DNA of 64,000 nt from Hemileia vastatrix (lineage: Eukaryota > Basidiomycota > Pucciniomycetes > Pucciniales > Zaghouaniaceae), in contig JASXTE010000001.1 in NCBI GenBank assembly GCA_030280995.1, positions 16,804,606 to 16,868,605 on the forward strand, given 5' to 3'. This document shows positions 1 to 11,600 of the stretch, in pieces. The position numbers were made by a program, and so were the translations under genes. The first letter of the stretch is position 1. Every line of letters starts with the position of its first letter. The notes beneath the pieces were generated by a model. It worked only from the letters and a program-made list of their open reading frames with translations, was not told the DNA's origin and did not search any database.

Positions 1-631
1 AAATGAGAGGATTGGGTATTACTTAAACAAATATTTTCAAATAGAAAATTAGTGTGAACTTTCAGGAAAGTCTGTCTCCCTACCAAATTTATTTGTGTAT
101 GTACTTGCATACAAGTCCACCCCCCCCTTATTTTGGAGGTTTTTTTTTAGTGATGATAAATATTTCAGTAATGGAATAAAGATTTTGTGAAGAATATGGT
201 TTTTTCTTTGCATTTATTTTGAGGAGATGGATTCCATATTGGAAGAAAAAGTATATTCCAATCCAGAAAATTTTTTGGATACTCAAAAAATGAATTCTGA
301 AAAACAGGAAATCTCCAATATTTTTCTTTATCAATAAATTTTGTTTTGGAATAAATTAGTTCTTATAATTCACTTTTTCTTTCTGTTTTTATAAATGTAT
401 TGCATCATACAGGCTACTAACTTTAAGCTCAATTATTCACATGCTCTGATAAAAGAAAATATAAATATTTGGAATTTGACACTCCGTAAAAAACTCAACC
501 TAAGATTAGAGCTTTAGATTCTCTGAATATCCAATTTAAACTTAATAACAGCAGAGACAATATCCCAAAATCTTATTTCTATGCTTATGAATAATTTGTT
601 GAGAATAGTAATGCAGGTTATTATCAACTTA
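1..631. repeat. Dispersed repeat, copy 1 (truncated by window edge)
   Basis: This segment matches 15699-16330 in the same orientation over its whole length, with scattered substitutions and small indels. A shared landmark is the C-rich block near 118-128 next to a palindrome-like ACTTGCATACAAGT, which resembles the subterminal palindrome of the CACTA-like MITEs in this window. No open reading frame of interest is seen. It could be the end of a larger transposon starting left of the window, or a segmental duplication. Confidence 0.7.
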
Positions 632-800
632 AATATTACAAGATTGATACTATTTTATTGACTTATCATTCTATAATAATGATACGTTCTTGGAAAGTTA
701 AAAGTCAGAAAGACACAACTCAGCCTTAACAAAAAAAAGTATTGAAACACTTTAAGGAGGGAGAAGATGGTGGATGAGCACAGTTTTTGTAAGGTAGATA

Positions 801-1049
801 AACCACAAAATATGGGAGGTGGACTTTCTAGTAAGTCCACAACCTTGGACCAAAACTCACCACAGATTAAGAACACATTGAGAAATTGACAAAGGAACCA
901 TAAAATCAGGGATGAAAAACACCCAGAAGAACAGTTTTAGGTGGGTGTTCAAGTAGATTTCAGTATGAGCTCAGTATGAGTTCTATAAGAGCTCTGTCTG
1001 AGTTCAGGTTGGGGACTTGCTAGAAATTCCATTCCTGTATTCTGTAGTG
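801..1049. mobile_element. CACTA-like MITE, diverged copy
   Basis: A ~250 bp non-coding element that aligns with the better copies at 28618, 30726 and 42953. It has a degraded left end (CCACAAAATATGGGAGGTGG), a subterminal GGACTTTCTAGTAAGTCC palindrome, a run of GAGTTC-containing short repeats near 960-1010, and a right end reading CTGTAGTG. The flanking trinucleotides are ATA and ATG, so a target duplication is only approximate. It codes for nothing; short open frames across it are translations of the MITE. Confidence 0.7.
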
Positions 1050-2790
1050 ATGGGATTCAAGATTTGGAGTGAAAATTTCAGTTCACTGTAGGTATTCAAA
1101 ACTCAAAGAAACTAGAGTAAGAAACAAACATGAATTCACCTTTCCACAGATGAGACTTAGATATCAACTTGAAAAATCTTCTAAAAAATATTTTTTTCAG
1201 GTTTTTCATCAATTCTGGAAAATCAATTATTGAAATTAAAAGATTAATAAAAATTTTTGACTTTTAGTTCTCCACATAGAGTATGACTTTTGCTTATTCT
1301 ATATGAAATAAAATATCATGAATTTCTATTGTGATTCTGTAAGAAAATTCCTTTAAAATAAAAAATTCATGTTCTTGATTAGTACCAGACTATTTTGAAG
1401 TACTTGAGACCATTGTAATTTTTTTGTGTCACTTTAAAAACAAAAAATCACCTGAAACCTTCTATCAGATGCCAATCCCCAATCTGTTTTTAATTCAAGA
1501 ATAACTTAGATTTGATGCCACATGAGCTAAAATTCTTAGTGTTCAGTGCACAGTCTTCTCAAAATAATTATAGCTGGGCTAGAGCTGAATCAAATCAAAT
1601 TTAGGGATTGGGACCTGCTATGAGGTGTCTAAATTTTTTTTCTGTTTAATCCAAAAAGAAAAACTTCCTTATATATCAAATTTACAAGTCTGATTTAAGA
1701 ATTACCAAAATTGTTCACCAGTATTAGTGAACCTTGAAAAAAATTTTAAATACTTAATTTTTTGTTTCTTCATTCATCACTAATATTTTTAAAATTCCTT
1801 TTATTTTATTCTACTTTACTTAACTTTAATTTATTTTATTTAGCCGAATTTCAGCCAAGTTTCTGATAAGAAATGAGTAAATTAAAAATTAAAAATAACA
1901 CAAATAAAACTCACTGACTCACTCAACTAAAAAAATTGACTAGTTACTTTTTTGATTGCTGAATAAAGCATATAAGTACTACCTTATAGCATTGCTATCA
2001 GTATGGTGGTATTTTATTTTCTTTATCACTCACCAAAAAAAGAGATGGAAAGTTTCTTTTCTTTTTTTGGAAAGCACAAAAATATTAACTCTAGGAAAAT
2101 TTATCTGGCTATGGGTTTACATTTCACTCACTCACTTTAAAATAAAATGAATATAAATATATATTTGTCAACCAAATCAAGAAAAAGTTTTATTACCTTA
2201 ATTTGCAAGTGAAAAAAACCACCCCCAGACACAGTTATCTGTCTTTTTTTTACTCACCTTCCATGAAAAAATTAATTAGCTTTAATAAAAAATTTATCAC
2301 CTTTTATGTATAGGAAAGCAAGCTTCCCTTATTCAAGGTTATGACCACAATCACCTTGATACCACCTTACATCTTTTTGGACACAATAGTCCTAAGAAGA
2401 ATGAATGTGTAAGAGCCATTAATTAGGTTTTCAAACTCTCTAATCTGATCATTTTTATAGTGATATAATATTTATAAAAATTATCAACATGAATTGATTT
2501 GTGTACAAACTTACATGAAAGTCCCCCTTAATTTTTTCTGTGGTGATGGGTTATAATAATTAAAAATTAAGCACATGATAGTGATTAAATAATGGATAAA
2601 TTTATATCAGAAATTTATTCTCAGATTTTCACATCCTTGAAGAAGGGGTATTACCACAATGATAGGAATAGATAATTGAGGAAAATCAAAATTTACTTTC
2701 ATTATAACTATACATAAAACACACAGATAATTCTGATTCTGAATTAACTTTATTGTAGAGAATGTTTCTGTTTATCCTAATTAATTAATT
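1050..2790. other. AT-rich stretch without a recognisable gene
   Basis: Apart from the small repeat at 1449-1627 nothing coding is recognised. Open frames are short and low in complexity. At 2500-2560 a phrase resembling the C-rich end of the 1-631 repeat (GTACAAACTTACATGAAAGTCCCCC) hints at another worn transposon end. Confidence 0.6.
1449..1627. repeat. Small MITE-like repeat, copy 1
   Basis: The segment resembles 7153-7330 in the same orientation. Its ends are imperfect inverted repeats: the left begins CACCTGAAACCTTC and the right, read in reverse complement, begins CACCTCATAGCAGG; both lead to a CCAATCCC block. Length is about 180 bp with no coding potential. The target duplication is not clear, so assignment to a superfamily is not possible. 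Confidence 0.45.
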
Positions 2791-3371
2791 AGGGGGTTTT
2801 GGTTCTGGAAAATCTTCACTTACAAATCAGCACTTAAATTTGACCAAATCTGCATTTATTTAAGTGCGGATTTCCAAAACACAATAGCTCCAAAACTGGT
2901 GGATTTCAAAATGAAATAAGTGACTTATTTAACTCAAATCTGCACTATTTCAACCTAAATTACTGACATCACTATAACGTCTCATTTCACATATTTTTCA
3001 GAATCATCCTTTTTCTACTCATCCCTCCAGGTAAGTCATTTCCTCATTTTAATTTTTAAATTTACTGATTCATATTTTTTTTCTTTTTTTGTTCTGTAGG
3101 TGCTTTTTTTGTTTTCAAACTTAGACTAAATCTTCCTTCTTTCTTTTTTTTACCTCTATCATGCCCCTTCCTTGGCTGCCTTCCACCTCTCCCCTCCTTC
3201 CTGAATGGGGTATTTTATGCCCCCCACCTCTAAAACCCCAGCCAAGAAGCTTTTCTGTATAGCTGGGTTAACTTAACCCCCTCCCACTGCACCACCACCT
3301 CTCACCACCTCTCCCCTCCCTCAATAGCTTCCTCCACTCCACCTCCAACTTTTCAAGGAGAAGCCTTTGGT

Positions 3372-3646
3372 CTTTGGTATAAAGCCAATGAGCAAATCAG
3401 TAATGTGTGACTTATTCAATTAAATGAGCCAGTTATACCTTTGGTATAAAGCCAATGAACAAATCAATAATGTGTGACCTATTCAATTAAATGAGCCAGT
3501 TATACCTGTAAATAGGAAGAACTAGATTCAGTAAATTTCAATAAATATATAAAAGTAAATACATCAAGGAAAAATGACCTTTGGTATAAAGCCAATGAAA
3601 AAATCAGTAATGCGCAACTTATTCAATTAAATGAGCCAGTTATACC
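3372..3646. repeat. Three copies of a 67-bp repeat bounded by an inverted GGTATAA/TTATACC
   Basis: Two head-to-tail units begin at 3376 and 3443 (period 67), and a third lies at 3583-3646. Each starts CTTTGGTATAAAGCC and ends GAGCCAGTTATACC, so every unit is bracketed by the inverted heptamer GGTATAA/TTATACC. Copies differ by a few bases. The units sit inside the Harbinger-type element 1. They are too short to code; a tandem array of mini inverted-repeat units is the best description. Confidence 0.85.
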
Positions 3647-4072
3647 TAATGGTAATAATAAGAGTAACAAAAAATTAGTACATTTGAATATATTAAAGAT
3701 GAAAGAAAATACACACCTGTAAATAGGAATGATTCACTTGAGAGAAAAAGTAAAGGAAGTCAACACTTTTTAACTCAGTGAGTCTGACCATTTACAGGGG
3801 TAGAATTGAAGTAAGATTACATGATGGTAGACTCAGGGATACTTAAACTGAGGTAAGCGCAACTAAAGCACAAAATCATATATTCTAAAGTAAAAGTGCA
3901 TGAAGTTACTAATGCATGACAATGTAGTACTTCAGGAGGTGAAAAAGTTTCTGTCATATGTAATCTAGAAGGAAAGAAAAAAGAAATTTAATGCATAAGG
4001 GAAAGAGATAAAAAGAAAACCAAATGAGATTAATATTCTGACACAACTCTCCCCTTCCTCTTGCCTCCTCCA

Positions 4073-4283
4073 CCCCATCCAGGCAGCTTTTCTGCCTAGA
4101 TGGGGTACATTTACCATCCCTCACAACACCACTACCTCCCACCACCTCTCCCCCCCATCAATGGCCTTGGAAACCCCAGCCAGGCAGCATAGCTGCCTAG
4201 ATGGGGTACCATTACCCTCCCTAGCCTCTCCCCCATTACTGGCCTTGTAAACCCCAGACAGGCAGATTTGCTGCCTGGTTGGG
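4073..4283. repeat. Cluster of GC-rich hairpins (CCAGGCAG...CTGCCTGG)
   Basis: Three near-palindromes stand about 80-97 bp apart. Each pairs CCCCAKCCAGGCAG-like left arms with CTGCCTRGATGGGG-like right arms around a 3-5 base loop (4076-4108, 4173-4205, 4253-4283). A weaker relative is at 3234-3268. The surrounding sequence is C/T-rich and much more GC-rich than its neighbours. Short open frames here are translations of the repeat and are not annotated. Confidence 0.75.
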
Positions 4284-5343
4284 AACCTTAACATCTCCCC
4301 ACATTTCCCCACATCCTTGGCTGGTTATTGATATTTTTAAAGTATTCCCAGCTGCCACTTTATATTTGGATTTACAGGCAGTTTCTTGTAAGAAGCCAAT
4401 ACCTTCCTCTCTGACTTCTGCATGTTCTACTGATGAGAATTCAATCTGTGGGATCTCTACAGCCTCAAACTTATAGTTTTAGTGGGGAATAAATAATCTT
4501 TTATTTTTTAAATTTTCATTTTTCCTTTAAGTGTTATGTTGGGGAGACTTTCAAATAAAGCATAATAATTTTCTACAAAAGTCAATTTCAGTTGATTCAA
4601 TGATAAAATAAAGAAAAATTTTACCAGAAAATCAAACACAATCATGGGTTTTCAGAAATATTCACCTTTATACTTATTTTTAAATGAACTGATCATATTC
4701 TTTTAATGCCTCCTGAAACCTATTACTACTTGAGATTGTTAAAATTTGTTCCAATTTCTCTCAGACCATTTTTCTTATGTCTGAATGCACTTCTCCAGTC
4801 TCATGAAGAATTGTGGCTAAATAAATCTTATTGTCTGTCTTTTTTTCATCAAAAATTTTTTTTGTGCAAATCAATCAATATTTCTTTGAATCATTTTAAA
4901 ATCTGTGCCAAAACTGATTGATATATGTCTTAACTTGTTAGTGGCTTTGGCTTGCATTTGAGACAGTGGATATTTTTTTCAACTACATAATAACAACTAG
5001 TAAGAAGTTCTTTGAAAAAATATCAATTACATGACTGTAGACTTACATGGCAGTTTTAATATCGGTTGAATATTCACTAGCAGCTTCCTTTTGTGGAATA
5101 TGAAATTTTTGAGAATGCAATCAGACTTCCAAAATGCTCAAGTATAATACAATTTCATTGTCATAGATATGTCACAAAGATCATTCACTTTTCCGTCCCA
5201 TTCAGAATTATTTTATGCAAAATTCCTTTCACATTTCTTGGTAAGTTTGTTTACAGATATGTAATAGAACATTTATTATTTTTATTACTGGAAAACCTAT
5301 TTCTTGACCTGCTAAAAACAAAGGACATAATTTATATTTATAG

Positions 5344-5595
5344 GATCATAGGTGTATAATTGATTTTGGATTAAAAAATGTAATGATCAATTCTGTTTGG
5401 AACTCTTCTCACAATAATCACCAAACAAAAAAAGCTACTCCAGGTTTGGAATCTTGTCCCAACATTTCTCATTTTGGCTTCTCCTTCCAAATAATTCAAA
5501 AGCTAATCCAAAGGATAAACAAGGTAAAAAAAGAAGGTAAAAGTAATAAATTTAATAAAAAATTTGGTAGATCAAAAAAGTATGGGGATTTGTAA
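5344..5595 (+). pseudogene. TET-like 2OG-Fe(II) oxygenase relic, C-terminal part
   Basis: One frame gives the C-terminal block of the TET/JBP-like oxygenase relics of this window: IIDFGL, then FWN-like VWNSSHNNHQT, then SHFGFSFQI and a lysine-rich tail. The histidine of NNHQT aligns with the second metal-binding histidine position of this family. Family members oxidise 5-methylcytosine using Fe(II) and 2-oxoglutarate. Only the tail is legible here; the HxD half upstream is decayed. Assignment rests on alignment to the copies at 30.4 kb and 44.2-44.8 kb and on family pattern memory, not on a database search. Confidence 0.6.
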
Positions 5596-6223
5596 AGTCA
5601 TCAAATATTTTTTATTCTTTCATAAATTTTTAATAAATAAATCTGATATTTCAATTTACTAAGCTAAATTAATGAGCTAAAAACCTTGTGTTGAATAAAT
5701 GGTAATCATGATAACATCAAATTGTTTCATGGAATTCATCTCCCCTACACCTGTGGATATTCCCAAACTTAGTTTCTAGACTTGGTTCACATTTTGGCTT
5801 GAGGAATTGTCATTACTTTAAAAATAGTAAGTTTTATTTATCTTATTTATTTATTTATTAATTTTTGGAATTATATTAAATTTTGGTGATTTTCACCCCT
5901 TACTTCAATAAAATGCAGGGGAGGGCATTGCCAAATATTCAAATCTGACATAGGAAATCGATGACCTAGAAAAATTTAGTGGTACCCACCCCTTGTTTCA
6001 ATGAAATTCAGGGAAGGGTATTGCCAAATTTTTCAAACAGATATTTATTTATTTTTCTTTAGCACTATTTAGAAATGCAAATTGGTGGTGAGGTGATGAG
6101 GATTTTCACACAGGTGTCAGTATTAAGGAGACTAGAAAAGAAAGAATGAGAAATTTAGCAAAGAATTAAAGTAAAAAGTGAAAGTAAACATACATTAGAA
6201 TTTAAGGACTCTGAGGACTCTGA

Positions 6224-6580
6224 TCAACTCCAAAATAATTGTTCTGCTTGATAGTTGTGATTATATTCAGGTGAGCTATGGTTAGAAGCTGGAGGGGATT
6301 TCTGTTGTTGAAGAACAGGTGTTTCCAGAGGATTATTAGATGATTGAGAGCCAGAGGGTATATCCTTATTAGTATTGTGTATAAAACAAGGGTTGACATC
6401 AACTTGGGAATCAAAAAGATTATCTATTTCCTCATAGAATGGACACATGAAATTGAGATTTTCTGAAACAGTTGTAATTCCAATCCCCAAATCATCATCA
6501 TCAAAACTAAAGCCAGTGGAGGTGGAAGTGAAATGAGCCTTTTTATATTTGGATTGATAACTTTTGAACCTCTCCTTCAT
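6224..6580 (-). pseudogene. Accessory ORF of the Harbinger-type element (SANT/NAM-associated-like), partial
   Basis: The frame starts MKERFKSYQSKYKKA, followed by STSTGF, an acidic DDDD stretch, GITTVSE and MCPFYEEIDNLF, then a Ser/Pro/Gln-rich segment. The same protein is seen at 13351-13608 (plus strand) and 31830-32825 (minus strand). The pattern of a basic helix, a TGF motif, then a CP-Y-E-MD-LFG-like segment resembles the DNA-binding second proteins (Myb/SANT, NAM-associated) of PIF/Harbinger-type elements; that is an inference. A 3' exon present in the 32 kb copy is absent. The gene faces the TET-like relic. Confidence 0.55.
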
Positions 6581-7011
6581 TTGCTTAGGATGGATGTCAA
6601 TTCTCCCTTTTTTTCATTTTTACTTCATTTGCCAACAATAAAAAGCCATTGAACTTTGATGAAGGTGGGCATCTGATTTGTGGAGGTTGAAAACATAAAA
6701 AAAGAAGGGAAAAAACATGCCTGGTTAAAATGTTGCAATTTTTTTTTTAAATCGCAGTGAGGGGTGTGTGCTGAGGATTTATGTGAGGATTGAAGTCTGG
6801 GTGTCACATGTGACAGGGACAGGGTGGGAAAGGAAGGAATGATGTGGCCAACATGTGGCTGTGAAAAAAAAATTAGGAAAAAAGTGCTGATTTGAGGTCA
6901 TAACTGACACCCATTTTTGGAATAAGTGACTTTTTTGCAAAATTTAAGTGCTGATTTGGTTTGAAATATGCACTTAAGTTAAGTCCAGAATTTTCAGAAC
7001 TGAAACCCCCT

Positions 7012-7779
7012 ATTATATATTTATATATAAATGCCATATTAAATTGAATATATCTATCCAAAAATTTAACCTTTTTTTTCCAAAATTCTATTTAATATTC
7101 CCACATGATTAAAAATATCTAAAAACTCATCCATAAAACTACAAAAAACAAACACCTGGTACCTGCTTGTAGGTTCCAAACCCTCAATCCACTTTTAATT
7201 TAAAAAAACTCAGATTTGATGACACACAAGCTGAAATTTCACAGTATTCAGTGCTTAGTTTTCTCCAAAGAATTAAAGCTGAGCTTACATAAAGTCAAAT
7301 TAATGATTAGGATTGGCATTTGGTACAGAGACATCTGAAGAAGATGACACAATATTGCAAAAAATAAAAAAATTTGACTGGGCCAAAAACTGAGTTTTAG
7401 ATTTTTCTAACAGGCTGTATCACAGTTTTGTGAGACTGGGTTGATTTTCTCCTATTTCAGCCCCCCCCCCTCTCTTTACCTCATTCACCCTCCTAGTCCA
7501 TATCCAGGATCCTTGAATTCAGTCTACCACTGGTTAGTTTCCATTTTGTCCATTTCCTTTTTTTTCTCATTTATTTGCATCCAGACCATTCCATCCTATC
7601 TTTTGTGCCCAATAATGTATAATCAATATGACCTTCAACTCAAAATATCTGTGATTATGGAAGTATTCAATTGTCTTTCAATGGAAGAAATAAAGAAAAT
7701 TTATTGTGCCTTAATTTCTTAAAGCTCATATTTCTGCTGGATAAACTTGTACAATATCACTAAGGCTGTAGTGACTCAC
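7012..7779. other. Intergenic, no gene recognised
   Basis: This stretch holds the small repeat at 7153-7330 and a C-run near 7459. The frame starting at 7441 is compositionally simple and matches nothing recognised. Confidence 0.5.
7153..7330. repeat. Small MITE-like repeat, copy 2
   Basis: Diverged partner of 1449-1627. It shares the CACCTG start, the central TAATTTAAAAAAACTCAGATTTGATG-type stretch and the ATTAGGATTGGCA end. It lies just outside the right end of Harbinger-type element 1. Confidence 0.45.
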
Positions 7780-8660
7780 CTTAACCTTTACTTGAAGAAG
7801 GGACAGAATTTGATTTTAAATGAAGAACAGAATTAATTACTTCTTGAGATATTTAAACAAAATCCAACTGTTTATATTTCCAAGCTTCATCATAATATGC
7901 AGTAAAAGTATAAAATATCTATTTCATTAACTACTATTGAACTAGAACTTGCCAAGAAACTCAATATGAGCACGAAATTAACAAAGAAAACTGATCCTTG
8001 GCAGGACCTAGTGGCGAGGAGGAAATTAATAGCACATATTGACCCAAGTTAGTATATTTTTTAAGGTGCATTTATTTTCTTTAAAATAAGTTCTTTATTT
8101 AATCATTTTTCTTCTCTGCATGTTTTTGATGAGTGTGGATTAACAGCCAAATTTGTGCAACACAACACTCAATGGGACTCAGTAGGAGATTCCACTCCAC
8201 ATATTTCCCATGATAGGGGGACTCAAAAATTTAATGTGTTGCCTAGTAAAGCAATGTCTGTAATAGCAGGTCTAGTTTTTCAAGAGTAAAATGCCAATTG
8301 TTTTCACTTTCAATATTTCTTAGAAAATATTTTGGTAGGTTTTTCTTCTTTGTTCTTTCCTAACCCTTATCTGATAAATTTTAGTTTAGGTCCCTCTCAT
8401 GAACCCATCACCTGGGCCATGTGGCATACTTGTGATGGATAATGCAACTATCCATCACAATGGCCATTTCAATAAATTTATTGAGAGAAGTATTTTTATG
8501 ATAATCTATTTACCTGATTACTCACCTGACTTTAATTCAATATAAAAATCTTTTTTTGCCTTAAAAATAAAGTTGTGTCAGTACATAAAATTTACTGGCC
8601 ACTCACTAAAAGACTAAGAAATGATAGAAATTATGGTAAGAATATTATTTACACCACTAT
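7780..8660 (+). pseudogene. Tc1/mariner-like transposase relic
   Basis: Scattered in-frame blocks carry the signature of a Tc1/mariner-type DDE transposase: FDECGL near 8125 (first acid), LVMDNATIHHNGHF at about 8429-8475 (second acid), and YLPDYSPDFNSI at 8506-8544. The usual proline and glutamate after the last block are gone: the codon where the catalytic glutamate is expected is now TAA. An intron-like gap precedes the first block. Several frame changes and stops make it a clear relic. Terminal inverted repeats were not identified, so the limits are approximate. Confidence 0.75.
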
Positions 8661-11600
8661 TAATGAAAAAATTCTTTAGGGCTAGTAATTACTTGAGGTA
8701 AAGATACAATATCCTGAGCCTGGATGTTAATATGGAATAACGCAGGGGGAAAATATGGCAAATAAACATTAGGTTCAGTTCACATACCACAGGGTGAAAA
8801 AAAAGACAACAGGTAGGCAAGTTGTTTTTTTATCCCTCAGACCACCCCCATAGTAACCTCAGCATTACTTTAGTGGCCTTTTTTTTTCTTTCTGTATTTT
8901 TTTGGAAGATGCTTTAACCATGTATCAGGTATCTAAGCTTTGATTATGAATTTTCAAATTTTTCTTGAAAAAAAATCAACAGTAAATTTTAGTAAAGTAA
9001 TTTTCAGGAAAACAATAATCTTTCACCAAATAACTTGTGAAAAAAAAAATTATTTTATTGAGTATTTCTTGAGTCTCTTAAAAATTTTCCCAAATTTTTT
9101 TTTTAAATTAATTTTTTATTTAATTTCTCACAATTTATTTATTTTTTTAATATTTTTGTAATAACTCTAATTATTACTTTATTTACTTGAGTTTTTTTTT
9201 GAAATTTTATAATTTTGATAATTTTTAGAATTTTAAAGTTTTTCAGAATTTTTTATAATTTTCTTTAGACTTTTTTTTTTAATTTTTTAAATTTTTTTTT
9301 GAGTTTTGAATTTTTTTTGAAGTTTTTTGAACTTTTCTAAGTTTTCTTTCCCTTATTTATAAGTTTGTAGTCTTTTCCACCTTTTTTGAATAGTTTTTGA
9401 TGATTTTTATGCATGAATTGTGATTGAAGTCATGTGCTGAAAAGACACATCGTCTTTTCTTTCTTTTGACTTCATTTCAATTGCTATAGTACAACTTGTT
9501 CACTGAACAATAAATATTTTTGTCAAAGCTTGTGGCACATTGTACTACTTTTACTAGTGTAATGAAATAAAGTCAAGTGAACAGAAAAGATGCTTCATCT
9601 TTTCTGCACATAAGCTATTCTTTCCAAACAATAAATTCTTGTCTTATAATTTTTGATTGACCATAAAAGATGTTTGCTTTTGGTTAATCTGAAATTCTAA
9701 TGTATCACACATGATTTTAGTAAAATAATTAAAAAAATGTGTTGGGCCTATAGTTTTATGATTTTATTTCTTATATGCAACAAAATAAATTTTTCCTGAG
9801 TTCCATCTTTCATGAATGACAAAAAATATTGTAGAAAGATTATTACAGTGGCTTTTCTGTAAGCAGAATACAATGGAGTTGGATAGACCTAAGAAAACCC
9901 TGTTCCTTTAAGTAAAATAGGATTTCTAAATAATCCAAGCTAAAATTTCTACTTGATATGAAAATGACTTTCTGGCCAGTTAATTTTGACTCTTTTGAGA
10001 TGTTAGAATATTTGTTCATTAGAAAATATAATGAAATACAACAAAAATTTGGACCAGTGAAAATGTATTTAATTGATTGTATTTATATGTTTTTTTAAGT
10101 TCTTTATTTTATGAAAATAATTTTTAAAATTGAGTCCCTGAGGTTGGAACCTTTCTAATGGTACCCTTTACTAATATCTTTATGAAGTGTTATTTAAAAT
10201 GTTTGTTATAATGACTAAATTGTTGAATGTATAAGGGTACTGTTAAATATGCAATATTATGTTATAATAGTTATTTATATGCATTATTGGTTGTATTTTT
10301 TCAGCTCTTATTATGTTATCTACCCTAAATTTGAGTCTACAGTTAAATCAATGCATATAGTAGTCACATGATCCCATTTCCTTATCCAGATGCGGTGCAG
10401 AGATTTTCTGGATCTTGATGGATCTCCACAGAGCTTTTCTGGACATCTAGACTCAATTTAAATCTATAAAAATTTACAATAATATCCAAACCTCTGATTA
10501 ACAATTTTTGGCACTTTTTGTAGCCTGTGCAGCCCTGTTCACCAAGCTAAAAAACATCAAAGATAAGTAAAATTATTAAAAATATAGGAAAAATCAGAGA
10601 AATTCCAGAAGAATTATAGTAGGTTCTTGGGAATCTTTTATTTTTTTTCCATGCACCTTTGACCCTATGAATATATTTTTTATTTTAAAATAAATTTTTT
10701 CATCTGATAATTCTTATAACCACCTTTTACACTAAATATAACCAATTCTCTTCATAATAAAATTAAAATAAAGTCCAATTAACCTCAGGAAATTAATAAA
10801 TGAGTGTCCCCCAGCCTTTCCCATACCATTTGAGTTTAATAATAGAGTCTAGAATATCACAACATCATTTTTGGCCACCTTATCCTGCGGCAAATCTTGA
10901 GGCTGTGAAAAACTACCTCCAACACATTTTTTACATAAAACCCGTAAGTTAACTGACCCATCAATAGTAAAATTTACTCTCTCTACTGGAGAAGAAGCAT
11001 TTCAAGATCTTGGAAAAAAATTGGAAAAAATATTAAGTCATTTTGAAAGAAGTCACACAGAATTCTATTTCTATTTGGGACATTAATTTGAGAAGAAATA
11101 TATACTTTTATTTAAAAATAAAGGATATAATTACTTTTTCTCCATTATTATTTTCTTTTATAATTATTTTTCAATAACAGTTGAGTGGGTGCTTCATAGA
11201 TCTTACACAAAACAAGTATATGATTATGGAGTATCAGGTGAAGTAAAGAAAGTAACAAAAAGTCCTAAATATGATATAAGTTTGCATTTTGTGAGTAAAT
11301 AAACAAGGTGGAATCAGTTCTCAATGAATTAATTTTTTATGAAATTTAAACATTGTTAATGCAACTAATTTAGAAAACTATCAGCCCTTTCTCAGTCCCA
11401 TGTTGAGCCTGGTGGGGGCCCAGTGGGGTGACAAAAGGGATAAGAAAATTTATACACGGGTAAATTAAGGGAAAAAACATAATTTCTTATAGAGCTAGTG
11501 GGAAATCATCCTGTTTATGTTTTTTTAAATAAAAAATTATTTTTTTAAAATGAATGATTTTGTAATATTTTAATGAATGATTTTGTAATATTTTAATCAA

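Larger units (their letters stand above)
2791..7011. mobile_element. Harbinger-type/TET element 1, deletion derivative
   Basis: Terminal inverted repeats begin AGGGGGTTTTGGTTCTGG on the left and, in reverse complement, AGGGGGTTTCAGTTCTGA on the right. Both sides are flanked by ATT, which fits a 3-bp target duplication. Inside are a TET-like oxygenase tail on the plus strand (5344-5595) and the accessory coding relic on the minus strand (6224-6580), in the same order and orientation as in the fuller copy at 26981-33607. No transposase is recognisable; its place is taken by hairpin and 67-bp repeats (3.2-4.3 kb). About 0.75 kb of the accessory gene present in the fuller copy is also missing near 6120. 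Confidence 0.75.

Noticed and set aside
655..876. 73-codon minus-strand frame (and relatives at 28803-29015)
   Set aside because: It overlaps the CACTA-like MITE and recurs only because the MITE recurs.
3954..4312. Two overlapping minus-strand frames rich in Gly/Arg
   Set aside because: They translate the hairpin repeats; the periodic GC-rich DNA explains the open frames.
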